DNA from: a virus
DNA length: 47,519 nucleotides
Direction: 5' to 3' (one strand)
Virus record (IMG/VR): IMGVR_UViG_3300025151_006999
Coordinates: 1 to 47,519 of that record
A program made the position numbers and the translations under genes. The notes under the pieces were generated by a model that saw nothing but the letters and a program-made list of their open reading frames with translations, searched no databases and was not told the origin of the DNA. The first letter of the stretch is position 1, and each line of letters starts with the position of its first letter. This document shows positions 24,831 through 33,037 of this stretch, piece after piece.

Positions 24831-25825
24831 TATAACAGTTTTAAATCAAAATTAAATTTAATATATTCTTTATTATCAGGTAGGATAAGAGTTCTGAAGC
24901 TCATTCCTAATTCGTTAAAGTACTTAAGGTTATCTTTATCAGTAAATCTTTCTACAAAAAACCAGCTTGAATCTGTATTTTTTACATTATATCCTTTTTC
25001 AATAAATTTTAAAACGTATTTTTCTTTTTCTTGTTTTGTACGCTTTATATACTCATTATAGTAGTCAATATTATCTAAAATAAACTCAGTATATTTAGCT
25101 CCTACAGAATTTATTTCATACATAAGCCTAAATTTAGATAAATATTCCATGTTATCTTGATGACTAACTAAAAATCCTACTCTACAGCCAGCTGCACCAT
25201 AAGCCTTAGAAAAGGTTTTTGTTACTATCAAATTTTTGTACTGGTGAATTAAGGGTATACAGCTTTCCTCCCCGGTAAATTCTAAGTACGCTTCATCGAT
25301 AATAACAAAAATACCTGTTTCTAATAGCTTTATTATCTGTTTTTGAGTATATACATCACCTAATGGTGAATTAGGGTTAGCCAACATAATAAACTGTGTG
25401 TTACTATCAGTTTGATCTATTATGCTTGACATATTTAGATTCATATCAGTATATTTTGCTTTTCTTAGTTTAGTTTGATATAAATCACTATAAACTTGAT
25501 ACATTGGAAAAAAATATTCAGATGTTACTACATTATTTCCTTGAACGTTAAATGTTTCAAATATAGTCTTAAGTGAAAAAGAAGAACCAGGAGTAAGTAG
25601 TAAGTTGTTCTGATTTATACTGTACAGTTTACATAGTTTATTTTTTAAATTTTCAGTATTAGGATAAAAACATATATCTTTCTGATTAAGAGAACTAAAA
25701 AATTTATCTAATAGTTGCTTGTCTATAGAATAGTTTCTTTCATTCTGAGTTAAAACGTATTTAAATTTGGTTTTATCCTCTTGATTATTTTTTCTATATA
25801 TGTTAAGTAAGTGCTTTTTCACCAA
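24830..25825 (-). CDS. PLP aminotransferase, histidinol-phosphate aminotransferase-like
   Basis: A 331-residue class I/II aminotransferase. PLP-binding Lys207 lies in TKTFSKAYGAAGCRVGF, with ANPNSPLG at 149-156, DEAYLEF at 178-184 and Arg215 as the carboxylate-binding residue. The HisC/CobD-like subgroup fits the length and motifs. It transfers an amino group to a keto compound and may provide an amino sugar or amino acid decoration. It begins 23 bases before the upstream SGNH gene ends and abuts the HPGQTR gene. Confidence 0.82.
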   Translation of the reverse strand: MVKKHLLNIYRKNNQEDKTKFKYVLTQNERNYSIDKQLLDKFFSSLNQKDICFYPNTENLKNKLCKLYSINQNNLLLTPGSSFSLKTIFETFNVQGNNVVTSEYFFPMYQVYSDLYQTKLRKAKYTDMNLNMSSIIDQTDSNTQFIMLANPNSPLGDVYTQKQIIKLLETGIFVIIDEAYLEFTGEESCIPLIHQYKNLIVTKTFSKAYGAAGCRVGFLVSHQDNMEYLSKFRLMYEINSVGAKYTEFILDNIDYYNEYIKRTKQEKEKYVLKFIEKGYNVKNTDSSWFFVERFTDKDNLKYFNELGMSFRTLILPDNKEYIKFNFDLKLL

Positions 25826-26693
25826 AAATTGATTTCGTTAGTTTATTATTAATATTATTATAAAGATTTTCAGCTAATATTTCATTACCTATTTCCGATA
25901 AATGATGATCATTATCTAATAGACCTTCATTATGTAGTGTTGGTCTAGTGCCGTACTTCATTAAATCATCTCCTATACTATAGTTTTCTATTATGTTAAG
26001 AGTATTCGATAATTCATCTAATGTATGAAGTTTTTGTAGTTTTTTTTCAAATCCCTGAGTAAGGTAATCGTAGTAGAGATTTTCAATAAGCTTTTTTTCT
26101 GAAAAAGTATAATTCATAGGTTTGTAAAAAGGTTGGAAAAAGATTCTAACCTGTCCGCCTAATTTTTCTATTATATTCTGTAAGTATAGTAATTGACGGA
26201 GATATTTTGCAAATTCAAATTTAACATGAAATAAATAAGTTAAAAATTCTTTTCTAAATTTGCTATATTCTTTTTCATCATTAGTTAAAGCAAAGTGTTT
26301 AACAGTCCACATTCTAGTTTTTTTGCTAAAAGTATAAACTATTTCATTTCTCCATACTTCCTGAAGCTGTATGATAAAAAGATGGTTAGCTAAAGAACCA
26401 GTTTTAATTAAGTAGTTATTGATTGCTCTTAAAGTACTGTCCGTACCTTGACCACCATATCCAAAATTTATAATTTTATCTATAGGTAAGAATTTTTTTA
26501 ATTTACCCATATATGTAAGATTTTCTGTAATAAAACTAAAATTAGGTTTAACTTTATACTTATCTTTAAGTGCTTGACTTGCCCATACTACTTTATTACC
26601 ATGTTTTCTTTTATTTACAAAAGCGCATCCTTGAGTATGTGAACACCCAGCTGCTATTAAAGTAAGAGGTTTATCAGCTACTATTGATTTCAT
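25803..26693 (-). CDS. SGNH hydrolase-like protein (GCSH type)
   Basis: A 296-residue SGNH-like protein with LIAAGCSHTQGCAF at 12-25 (Ser18 as likely nucleophile), a NFGYGGQGTDS Gly block and a C-terminal DNDHHLSEIGNEIL block that provides Asp and His. It belongs to the GCS-x-T subgroup. A central region rich in Lys and aromatic residues (about 140-220) is larger than in the other copies. Substrate unknown; an O-acetyl esterase or transferase on a glycan is most likely. Overlaps the radical SAM gene by 4 bases. Confidence 0.68.
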   Translation of the reverse strand: MKSIVADKPLTLIAAGCSHTQGCAFVNKRKHGNKVVWASQALKDKYKVKPNFSFITENLTYMGKLKKFLPIDKIINFGYGGQGTDSTLRAINNYLIKTGSLANHLFIIQLQEVWRNEIVYTFSKKTRMWTVKHFALTNDEKEYSKFRKEFLTYLFHVKFEFAKYLRQLLYLQNIIEKLGGQVRIFFQPFYKPMNYTFSEKKLIENLYYDYLTQGFEKKLQKLHTLDELSNTLNIIENYSIGDDLMKYGTRPTLHNEGLLDNDHHLSEIGNEILAENLYNNINNKLTKSIFGEKALT

Positions 26694-27613
26694 CCTTTTA
26701 TTCTCTTTAACATTGGAGCGAGCTCTTTATAGGAGCAGTTTTTACAATGAGATGTTGGGTTGTTAGTCGAACATCCTGTTCTTACTGCGCTATAGTCTTT
26801 AGAATCTCTAATTTCTTCTATAGTCTGTTCAAATAAGTTACCGAAAGGTTTAGCACCTGTGTTTAGACAGCACATTTTTACATGACCTTCAACTGTAGTA
26901 TAAATTCCTTCTTTGACCCAAAAACAGTCAGGAAAATCCCATTCTTCTTTACCTTTTACGTTATCTTTCCAATTTTTATTAAGGTAATCTATCTGTTCTA
27001 GTGTATAACCACCGGGCATAGACTTATCCTCACTCCATTCCTGAGCTATATTTAATCTTAATTCTTCTAAATTATATACATCTACTATTTTATCTTGGAT
27101 AGTTTGAATATCATTAATATTATCTTTATTTACCACATAATTACAGGTTACTCTACATCCATGTCTGTCCATAGGTTTAAAATCTTCAAGAAAAGACATT
27201 AGTTTTTCCCATTTAGCAGGTGCTCTATCTCTTTCATAAGATTCTTTATACCCGTCTATACTAAAGTATAAAAGGTCAATATATTTCATACATTCATTAA
27301 ACTTTATACCCATCTTAGAACCGGGTCTAATAGGGTATTGACAGTTAGTTGCAACAATTAAAAAAGCATCTGGAAAGAATTCTTTAAATGTTTTACATAT
27401 TTCATCAAACTTAGGATGAAGCATTGGTTCACCCATCCCCATTAATTTAGCTTCATTAATAGGGTGGTGTTTAATGTTCTCTAACATCTGTCTAAACTTA
27501 GGTACAGGCATATGTTGTAGTGCTCCTATTACTTCTTCTCTATTACAAAAAGAACACTGGAGATTACAGTAATTTGTAGTCTCTAAATAAGCATATGTAA
27601 TAGGTTTATTCAT
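26690..27613 (-). CDS. Radical SAM enzyme with SPASM-like C-terminus
   Basis: A 307-residue radical SAM protein. The 4Fe-4S ligands are Cys16, Cys20 and Cys23 in NYCNLQCSFC; a GEPMLHPKFDEI segment is the GGEPL-type SAM-binding motif. The C-terminal third holds more cysteines (VKMCCLNTG, then TGCSTNNPTSHCKNC), fitting a SPASM or twitch auxiliary cluster. Such enzymes modify peptides, sugars or cofactors by radical chemistry; in glycan loci they are often dehydratases, epimerases or methylase-like enzymes. The substrate is unknown. Confidence 0.82.
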   Translation of the reverse strand: MNKPITYAYLETTNYCNLQCSFCNREEVIGALQHMPVPKFRQMLENIKHHPINEAKLMGMGEPMLHPKFDEICKTFKEFFPDAFLIVATNCQYPIRPGSKMGIKFNECMKYIDLLYFSIDGYKESYERDRAPAKWEKLMSFLEDFKPMDRHGCRVTCNYVVNKDNINDIQTIQDKIVDVYNLEELRLNIAQEWSEDKSMPGGYTLEQIDYLNKNWKDNVKGKEEWDFPDCFWVKEGIYTTVEGHVKMCCLNTGAKPFGNLFEQTIEEIRDSKDYSAVRTGCSTNNPTSHCKNCSYKELAPMLKRIKG

Positions 27614-28229
27614 CTATATCTCTTTTACTCTTTTTATTATATTGAAAAACATGTTTAATTTTTGCTCTATTTACTTCTATATTATTTTCTAGTATATTAG
27701 CTGCATGGTAATTATGTCCTCCGTACTCAAGTGTTAAATTATCAAGTAACTTAAAATATTTATGACCTGATGCATATAGGTCGAATATATGAGATGCACT
27801 AAAAAATGCATAGTCAGCTGTAAGGTAAGGATTTCCATTATCATCTTCAGTGATATTATCTAATATGGTTAGTTTATTATCTAGTTTTACAGTTTCAAAA
27901 AAGTCTATTAATGCATTTTCGTAAAATAATATTTCACTCCTAGTCCACATTACATAATCATACTTAAAATTGTGTTTAGCTTCGTATCTTTTCTTTAATT
28001 TATTTACTCTATACATACTGTAGATTGATCTATGAGTATTATTAATAAATTTATAACAGTCTACTGGTTTAGTTTCAAAATCGGTCATAAAATGAAAACT
28101 ACTTTTATTTTTGAAATCATTCCAAGTACTTGCGAAAAAGTCTACATAGTCCATTCTTGAGTATATATCGTCAAGAACCTTTGCAGTACGGGTCTGCCCG
28201 TAAAAACATATTGCGATTTTTTTATCCAT
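27606..28229 (-). CDS. Putative glycosyltransferase-like protein (R-x-R-P-D group)
   Basis: A 207-residue member of the four-copy group (with 14943, 16667, 34793). It opens KIAICFYGQTRTAKVLDD, has DFFASTWNDF, and the strand YDYVMWTRSEILFY corresponding to the R-x-R-P-D box. The FYGQTR start is close to the MSGQLRQW start of the 34793 copy. Overlaps both neighbours by 8 bases. Probably a sugar transferase, with low certainty about donor or acceptor. Confidence 0.55.
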   Translation of the reverse strand: MDKKIAICFYGQTRTAKVLDDIYSRMDYVDFFASTWNDFKNKSSFHFMTDFETKPVDCYKFINNTHRSIYSMYRVNKLKKRYEAKHNFKYDYVMWTRSEILFYENALIDFFETVKLDNKLTILDNITEDDNGNPYLTADYAFFSASHIFDLYASGHKYFKLLDNLTLEYGGHNYHAANILENNIEVNRAKIKHVFQYNKKSKRDIDE

Positions 28230-28947
28230 TTAAATATTCCTCTAAGTCTTCCGGTGTTCCCATCTGGTGAACTTTATCTACATGGGTTATTACTATGTGC
28301 CTACCGTCTTTAACAGCATAGTTATAGACTGGTGCTACATAAAACTCATTATTTACTCTATCATTAGCAGCTATCATTTGTTCAGCATATTTTACAAAGT
28401 CAGAGCCTCTATTCCAATAATAATACCCAGCTGTAGCATTAGTGGAAATTTGTTTCTTTTCTGCTACTTCAACTACGTACCCTTCTTCGTCTATTTTAGC
28501 ATAACTCCATTTTGGACCTTTACCTTGAAAGCATGGCATACCTCCGTCGTGTAAACTTAATTGACTATAGGTTTCGCTAGGGTCATATTCAAGCATTTGA
28601 TCTGAGTTAAAACTAAGTAAAGGAATACGGTTGTTTATAAATTCTTTTGCAGTAAGTAAAGTACATGCTGCTCCTTCAGTTATTCCGTTTAGTTTTATTA
28701 TTTCAATATTATCATGTCCAATTATTTCGTTAAATAAAGAAAAATCATACTCTTCATAATCAGATTCTTGACATAAGATAATAAATTTAAAGTTTTTATC
28801 AAACTCTATATTTAAATTCTCTATTACCCTTTGAATCATAGGTTTTCCATTTACATCTATAAACGGTTTAGAGTCTTTATACCCTTGTTGTCTAAATCTT
28901 GATCCTCTTCCTGCCATTGGCAGTACTATATTAAAAAACTGTTTCAT
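28222..28947 (-). CDS. Sugar nucleotidyltransferase
   Basis: A 241-residue nucleotidyltransferase with PMAGRGSRF at 10-18, KPFIDVNGKPMIQRVIENL and a SFNSDQMLEYD metal site. It is a paralogue of the C-terminal half of the 18075 fusion (similar PMAGxGSRF, KPxIDVxGKPMIQ and YYYWxxGSDFVKYAEQMI stretches). It activates a sugar-1-phosphate (or a related phospho-compound) with NTP. Its start overlaps the separate HAD phosphatase gene by one base, a pairing that mirrors the fused protein. LicC-like and RmlA-like activities are both possible. Confidence 0.8.
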   Translation of the reverse strand: MKQFFNIVLPMAGRGSRFRQQGYKDSKPFIDVNGKPMIQRVIENLNIEFDKNFKFIILCQESDYEEYDFSLFNEIIGHDNIEIIKLNGITEGAACTLLTAKEFINNRIPLLSFNSDQMLEYDPSETYSQLSLHDGGMPCFQGKGPKWSYAKIDEEGYVVEVAEKKQISTNATAGYYYWNRGSDFVKYAEQMIAANDRVNNEFYVAPVYNYAVKDGRHIVITHVDKVHQMGTPEDLEEYLNG

Positions 28948-29243
28948 TAAAAAAAATCTTTAGGATGAATTCCTCTATCGTCTATAAATACATCTGCATC
29001 AAATGGTTTAAAATAAAGATGATGATACTTACACCCCCAGCTCTCTAATTGAGCTTCAGTTATAGGTCTATAGTACTTTTCTCCTCTACCGCTTTTATTT
29101 CCTCTAGCTGTATAGTATATTATTGTATGACCTTCATCATACATTTTGTTAATCTTTTCTATTCTATCTTTAAAAGGCTTTCTATCAATAACAGGTCCTT
29201 CTTCTTTACAGATAGTATCATCTATATCAATAACATATTTCAT
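28947..29243 (-). CDS. Small HAD-type phosphatase
   Basis: A 98-residue HAD phosphatase of the capless type. Nucleophile Asp6 and general acid Asp8 lie in YVIDIDDTICKEEG; TARG holds the motif II residue; and FIDDRG near the C-terminus supplies the metal-binding acids. Small HAD proteins of this kind are found in capsule loci. It would remove phosphate from a sugar or sugar-1-phosphate intermediate. It sits beside the nucleotidyltransferase gene with a one-base overlap, so the two probably act in sequence. Confidence 0.75.
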   Translation of the reverse strand: MKYVIDIDDTICKEEGPVIDRKPFKDRIEKINKMYDEGHTIIYYTARGNKSGRGEKYYRPITEAQLESWGCKYHHLYFKPFDADVFIDDRGIHPKDFF

Positions 29244-30060
29244 CGTATATATTTTTAGTGCTGTATGCTTTTACAGTTTTGTTTTTAAGATTTATATTTA
29301 ATAACTCAGGGTATGCTTTTTTAACTGAATAATAAGTTGGGTTTTTATCATTGTCTATTCTAAAAAAATAAGGAACATCATATCCGGCGTGAGCTATCAA
29401 AAAAGGTCTGTGAGTACCTCTTCCGTCAAATTCCCATCTTGCTTCTTTTATTTCAGTATCTGGTTTTTTATCAATGTAGTAAAGTAAGGGGTTGATAATA
29501 CCTTCTTCTTTTAAACTCATAAACCATTCTATCGCAAAATCTGCTCTCCATTTATATACTTCTTCAGCTTTGTTAGTCTCAGTAGTTTTCAAAGGATAGT
29601 TTTCATCGTACTTTTTTAAATAACTTATATAGTTTTCTTTTGTCCATCCTTTAGAAGAGTTATTTATTTCTTCTATAAATTTATTTAATATCTTCAAATC
29701 TTTATTATGTAAAACGTTTTTTTGATTTTTTATAATAATCTCTTTTGGTAAAGTTAAATATAAAAATTTTCCATTATCTAAACATTGACGACTAAAAGTC
29801 TTTCCAGTTAAATCTGTTTTTGCATTTACTATTTTTCCATAGTCACATTTTCTATAATATCCTATAGCTTTGTATGTTACAGTATTCGGGTATACTTCTT
29901 CTTCTTTAATAGGAAAACTATCTATTGGATAGTCTCCTTCTATCTTCCATCGAGTATCTTTAAACAGTTCTATTTGATTTAGAATAAACCTATCTTTAAG
30001 TTCATTCCATGTAAGTACATCAAATGGTTTTAAATCAGAAAAAGCATTAGTTTTAAACAT
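29227..30060 (-). CDS. GTHR-box protein, paralogue of the sulfotransferase-fused domain
   Basis: A 277-residue protein that matches the C-terminal ~270 residues of the 30721 protein in layout and several motifs: KPFDVLTWNEL near the start (KPFDILEYEDV there), a YLTLP strand in the middle, and the box FDGRGTHRPFLIAHAGYDVP at 211-230 (RRGTHRAFLLSMTDSDIP there). The G-x-HR-x-x box recalls the ParB/sulfiredoxin-like fold, which in other families binds nucleotides. The catalytic role here is unknown. Overlaps both neighbours (17 and 8 bases). The stand-alone form shows the domain can act without the sulfotransferase. Confidence 0.5.
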   Translation of the reverse strand: MFKTNAFSDLKPFDVLTWNELKDRFILNQIELFKDTRWKIEGDYPIDSFPIKEEEVYPNTVTYKAIGYYRKCDYGKIVNAKTDLTGKTFSRQCLDNGKFLYLTLPKEIIIKNQKNVLHNKDLKILNKFIEEINNSSKGWTKENYISYLKKYDENYPLKTTETNKAEEVYKWRADFAIEWFMSLKEEGIINPLLYYIDKKPDTEIKEARWEFDGRGTHRPFLIAHAGYDVPYFFRIDNDKNPTYYSVKKAYPELLNINLKNKTVKAYSTKNIYDEICY

Positions 30061-30724
30061 ACTTATTATGTATTGCTTTTACAAGTTTGAAATCTATTTC
30101 TATATCTACATCTATAAGTTCTTCATCAGGCCAATCAATTACATAAGGGTAAGGATCGTTTTTACTATTAGAAAATAATTCCCAATTATTTAACATATAG
30201 TCTTTTTTATAAAATACTAAAGAATGAGTAGCTTTATATACCCAAGGACCGGAAGTTGTAGATAGTCTATCGTTTTCTTTAAAATTAACTGGGTTAGATC
30301 TAGTATCCCAAAAAAAGTTTCTTTCTTTTGTTACAGTTATAGCACTATCGTATTTACTATTTATAAACCAATCAATAACTTCTTGTACTTTGTAAACGTC
30401 TAAAAATGGTTGACATGGATTATAGTTACATATATAATCTGATTCTACATTTTCTAAGTGTTTATACATAATAGAATGATGGGCATTTCCAGGTGCTACT
30501 GATTCTCTATTTCTATGTAAAATCGGCACTCCTGGTATGTATTGATCCATAATATCTCTGTCATATGCTGCTAAATACTTTTCTTGTACGTTTTTAATAT
30601 CTCTTACATTTGTAAGGGCATAATCTAACATACAGTGGCCAGCTTTATCTAATGGTCTTAAATGTTTATTTGGGACTCTGGTGCTTTCTTTACGAGCATG
30701 TATTATAACTGCTAAACTTTTCAT
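30053..30724 (-). CDS. NeuA-like CMP-sugar (nonulosonic acid) cytidylyltransferase
   Basis: A 223-residue nucleotidyltransferase of the CMP-sialic acid synthetase type. The N-terminal loop VIIHARKESTRVPNKHLRPL matches the IxARxxSxRxPxKN motif; CNYNPCQPF corresponds to the family's LQPTSPF strand; and the C-terminal DVDIEIDFKLVKAI fits the conserved DIDxxxDFxxA. With the NeuB-like enzyme at 20993 it supports synthesis and activation of a nonulosonic acid. The initial loop is divergent, so a 3-deoxy-manno-octulosonate-type substrate is not excluded. Confidence 0.72.
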   Translation of the reverse strand: MKSLAVIIHARKESTRVPNKHLRPLDKAGHCMLDYALTNVRDIKNVQEKYLAAYDRDIMDQYIPGVPILHRNRESVAPGNAHHSIMYKHLENVESDYICNYNPCQPFLDVYKVQEVIDWFINSKYDSAITVTKERNFFWDTRSNPVNFKENDRLSTTSGPWVYKATHSLVFYKKDYMLNNWELFSNSKNDPYPYVIDWPDEELIDVDIEIDFKLVKAIHNKYV

Positions 30725-32190
30725 AAAACTAATTTTTTATTATCTATATAAAACTCTTGTTTTTTATTTTTAGTATCAACTATCATTTTTAAAGATTTTC
30801 CTCCAAAAAATTCTGGAGTATTTACTTCAAATACTTGGTCGATACCTTTATTTTTATCGTATTGTAAAATAATCGGAATATCACTATCTGTCATCGATAG
30901 TAGAAAAGCTCTATGCGTTCCTCTTCTGAGCATAAAGTCTTTATCGTTATAACAAATAGGGAATAATAGCCCTTTGTTATAAATAGACACATATTGAGCT
31001 ATATCAACATCTTGTTTCCATTTAAGACATTTATGTGTTTCATAAAAATCAGTATACTTAGAATATTCGGGATATTTTCTATCGTACTGTTCTTCTATAG
31101 TTTTCCAATTTTTATTTTTCCAGCTGTTATCTCCCCATCTTTCTTCAACCTCTCTAAAAAATTTTTTTGCAATCGATATATCATCATTGTCGTGTACACT
31201 AGTCATATAATTAACAATAAGTTGGTATGGTAGTGTAAGGTAGATAAAATTAGTCCAAGTTTTTCCGTAACCTAACATATTCATAGAAATAGTATCAGCT
31301 TTTGCCATTACTATACCTTCATTAGTCGGATCTACATTATAGTACACTGGGTCAAAGCCGTCCCAATTTTCTTTTGGTTTAATTTCTTCGTTATCTGAAT
31401 TTATTGGTCTTTCGTTCCATCCTGATTTTTCGAAATCAGGTTTGAGTTTGTCTGAAACATTTAAATATGTATTAACAACATCTTCGTATTCTAATATATC
31501 GAACGGTTTATATTTAGTAAAGTCTTTAAACCAGTAATTTACTCTATTACTCTTGTCTTCTCTTTCAAAAGTATAATTAAATAATTTAGCATCTTCTGTT
31601 ATCTGTTTATTCGATATATTATTTTTGAAATACCAAGAATAATGTTTATTACTAAAGTTGGTTTTATTACTATGAGTTAAATTAGCTTTTAAGTCTAATT
31701 TATTAAGTACGTATTTAAAATCTTTTTTTAAATTTTCAAATCTTCCAACAAAGTCTATATAAGGTAGAGTATCTATATAGTGAGAATATTTACCCTTTAA
31801 AAAGTCTGATTGAGATAATGTATGTATAAGGTCTCCGTGTTGTTTAACTCTATCGTCAAAATTTAGTTCTTCTATATTATTTTTACCTATTTTAGTATTG
31901 TATATCTCTTCATAACATTTATCAGTATTTTCTAGAAAAGAGTCAAAAGTAAAAACTTTACTAACATCTTTATTAAATCTATATTCTGAGGTGAGTCTAT
32001 CCCATGGATTTCTAACAAAAGTAAATACAAAGTAGTCTTTTAAAATATCTTTAGTTAAGTTATCATAGTGTATTTCAAACCCTTCATAAGTTTCTTCTAT
32101 ACCGCATGCTCTATTTAAAGCTCTACCTATAGACATGCCGCCAGTTTTAGGTATATGCAGAAAAATAAATTTATGTTTATGATTTATCAT
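30721..32190 (-). CDS. Sulfotransferase fused to a GTHR-box domain
   Basis: A 489-residue two-domain protein. Residues ~1-215 form a sulfotransferase: FLHIPKTGGMSI at 10-21 is the canonical 5'-phosphosulfate loop and TFVRNPWDRLTSEY at 57-70 the 3'-phosphate site, of the type that acts on polysaccharides. Residues ~220-489 are a second domain matched by the stand-alone protein at 29227, with the box LRRGTHRAFLL at 421-431. The two halves are in one uninterrupted frame. The fusion suggests the GTHR domain binds either the sulfate donor or the acceptor, but that is inference. Confidence 0.75.
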   Translation of the reverse strand: MINHKHKFIFLHIPKTGGMSIGRALNRACGIEETYEGFEIHYDNLTKDILKDYFVFTFVRNPWDRLTSEYRFNKDVSKVFTFDSFLENTDKCYEEIYNTKIGKNNIEELNFDDRVKQHGDLIHTLSQSDFLKGKYSHYIDTLPYIDFVGRFENLKKDFKYVLNKLDLKANLTHSNKTNFSNKHYSWYFKNNISNKQITEDAKLFNYTFEREDKSNRVNYWFKDFTKYKPFDILEYEDVVNTYLNVSDKLKPDFEKSGWNERPINSDNEEIKPKENWDGFDPVYYNVDPTNEGIVMAKADTISMNMLGYGKTWTNFIYLTLPYQLIVNYMTSVHDNDDISIAKKFFREVEERWGDNSWKNKNWKTIEEQYDRKYPEYSKYTDFYETHKCLKWKQDVDIAQYVSIYNKGLLFPICYNDKDFMLRRGTHRAFLLSMTDSDIPIILQYDKNKGIDQVFEVNTPEFFGGKSLKMIVDTKNKKQEFYIDNKKLVL

Positions 32191-33037
32191 TGAAGTTTAT
32201 ATGTTTAAGGTATAAATCTAAGTCTAGTAAGTAGTAATTTTTCCAATTATTTAATTTATCATAATACTTCTCTAAATACTCTAAATCTAAGTCGTTCCAA
32301 TCATCAACTAAAACTATTGGAAATAGGTTAGCAAAGTATTCAGTAAGTACGTTTCTATGGCATATTGGTATTACCTTAAGATAGAAACATTCCCACATTC
32401 TATGGCAATCGATACCGTTACCTTCTGGGCTTAAGCAATACTTATATTGTTTAAGTTCATTTATATAATCTACAAACCCTAAAGTAGGTGCTTTTTCTAT
32501 TCCTTTCTTTACAGCAGCGTTGTAACATTGCGGTCTAAATTCGTCTCTAGCACCTCCTTTTACAGTAAAGTTAAAATGTATAAACTTAGTCTTTTTTACC
32601 TCAGGTTGAATTAACTTTTTAAAAGTATCCTTATCCCCAAACTCCCACATTTCGTTTGCTAAACCAATAGGTAGTGGAATTAATCTATCGTGAGTAGTAT
32701 TTACGTTTTGACTAAATATTCTCTTGATATTTGGTATATCAAAATACTTTAAATGCACATTATCAAATGGGTCGTCTGAGTTATGCAGTATGAGATCGAA
32801 AGGGTTTTTAAATTGTTTAAGTTTTTCAAATAAACTACTCTTTATTAACTCAGGTTTAGATATGTTTATTAATGAGCTATTAACATATACAGTAGATGGG
32901 TTATCGTAATTAGTAAAATCATAAGAATCTATATCAATAGAATCTAATTGCTTAAGGCTTTCAAACTCTTTCTGTTCTTTTTTGCTGATACTTACCTTAC
33001 ATAAGTCCTGTATGTATTCTCCGCTAATTATTTTCAT
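32177..33037 (-). CDS. Exostosin-like glycosyltransferase
   Basis: A 286-residue protein whose second half carries the exostosin-type donor-binding region: YKYCLSPEGNGIDCHRMWEC at 199-217, followed by FYLKVIPICHRN and LVDDWNDL. This S-P-x-G-x-x-x-x-x-R-x-x-E pattern marks GT47-like and related GT-B enzymes; the Arg and Glu bind the sugar nucleotide. The N-terminal half is a divergent acceptor domain. Eukaryotic exostosins build heparan sulfate, and this copy is beside sulfotransferase genes, which suits a sulfated glycan. Overlaps both neighbours by 14 bases. Confidence 0.68.
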   Translation of the reverse strand: MKIISGEYIQDLCKVSISKKEQKEFESLKQLDSIDIDSYDFTNYDNPSTVYVNSSLINISKPELIKSSLFEKLKQFKNPFDLILHNSDDPFDNVHLKYFDIPNIKRIFSQNVNTTHDRLIPLPIGLANEMWEFGDKDTFKKLIQPEVKKTKFIHFNFTVKGGARDEFRPQCYNAAVKKGIEKAPTLGFVDYINELKQYKYCLSPEGNGIDCHRMWECFYLKVIPICHRNVLTEYFANLFPIVLVDDWNDLDLEYLEKYYDKLNNWKNYYLLDLDLYLKHINFNDKS

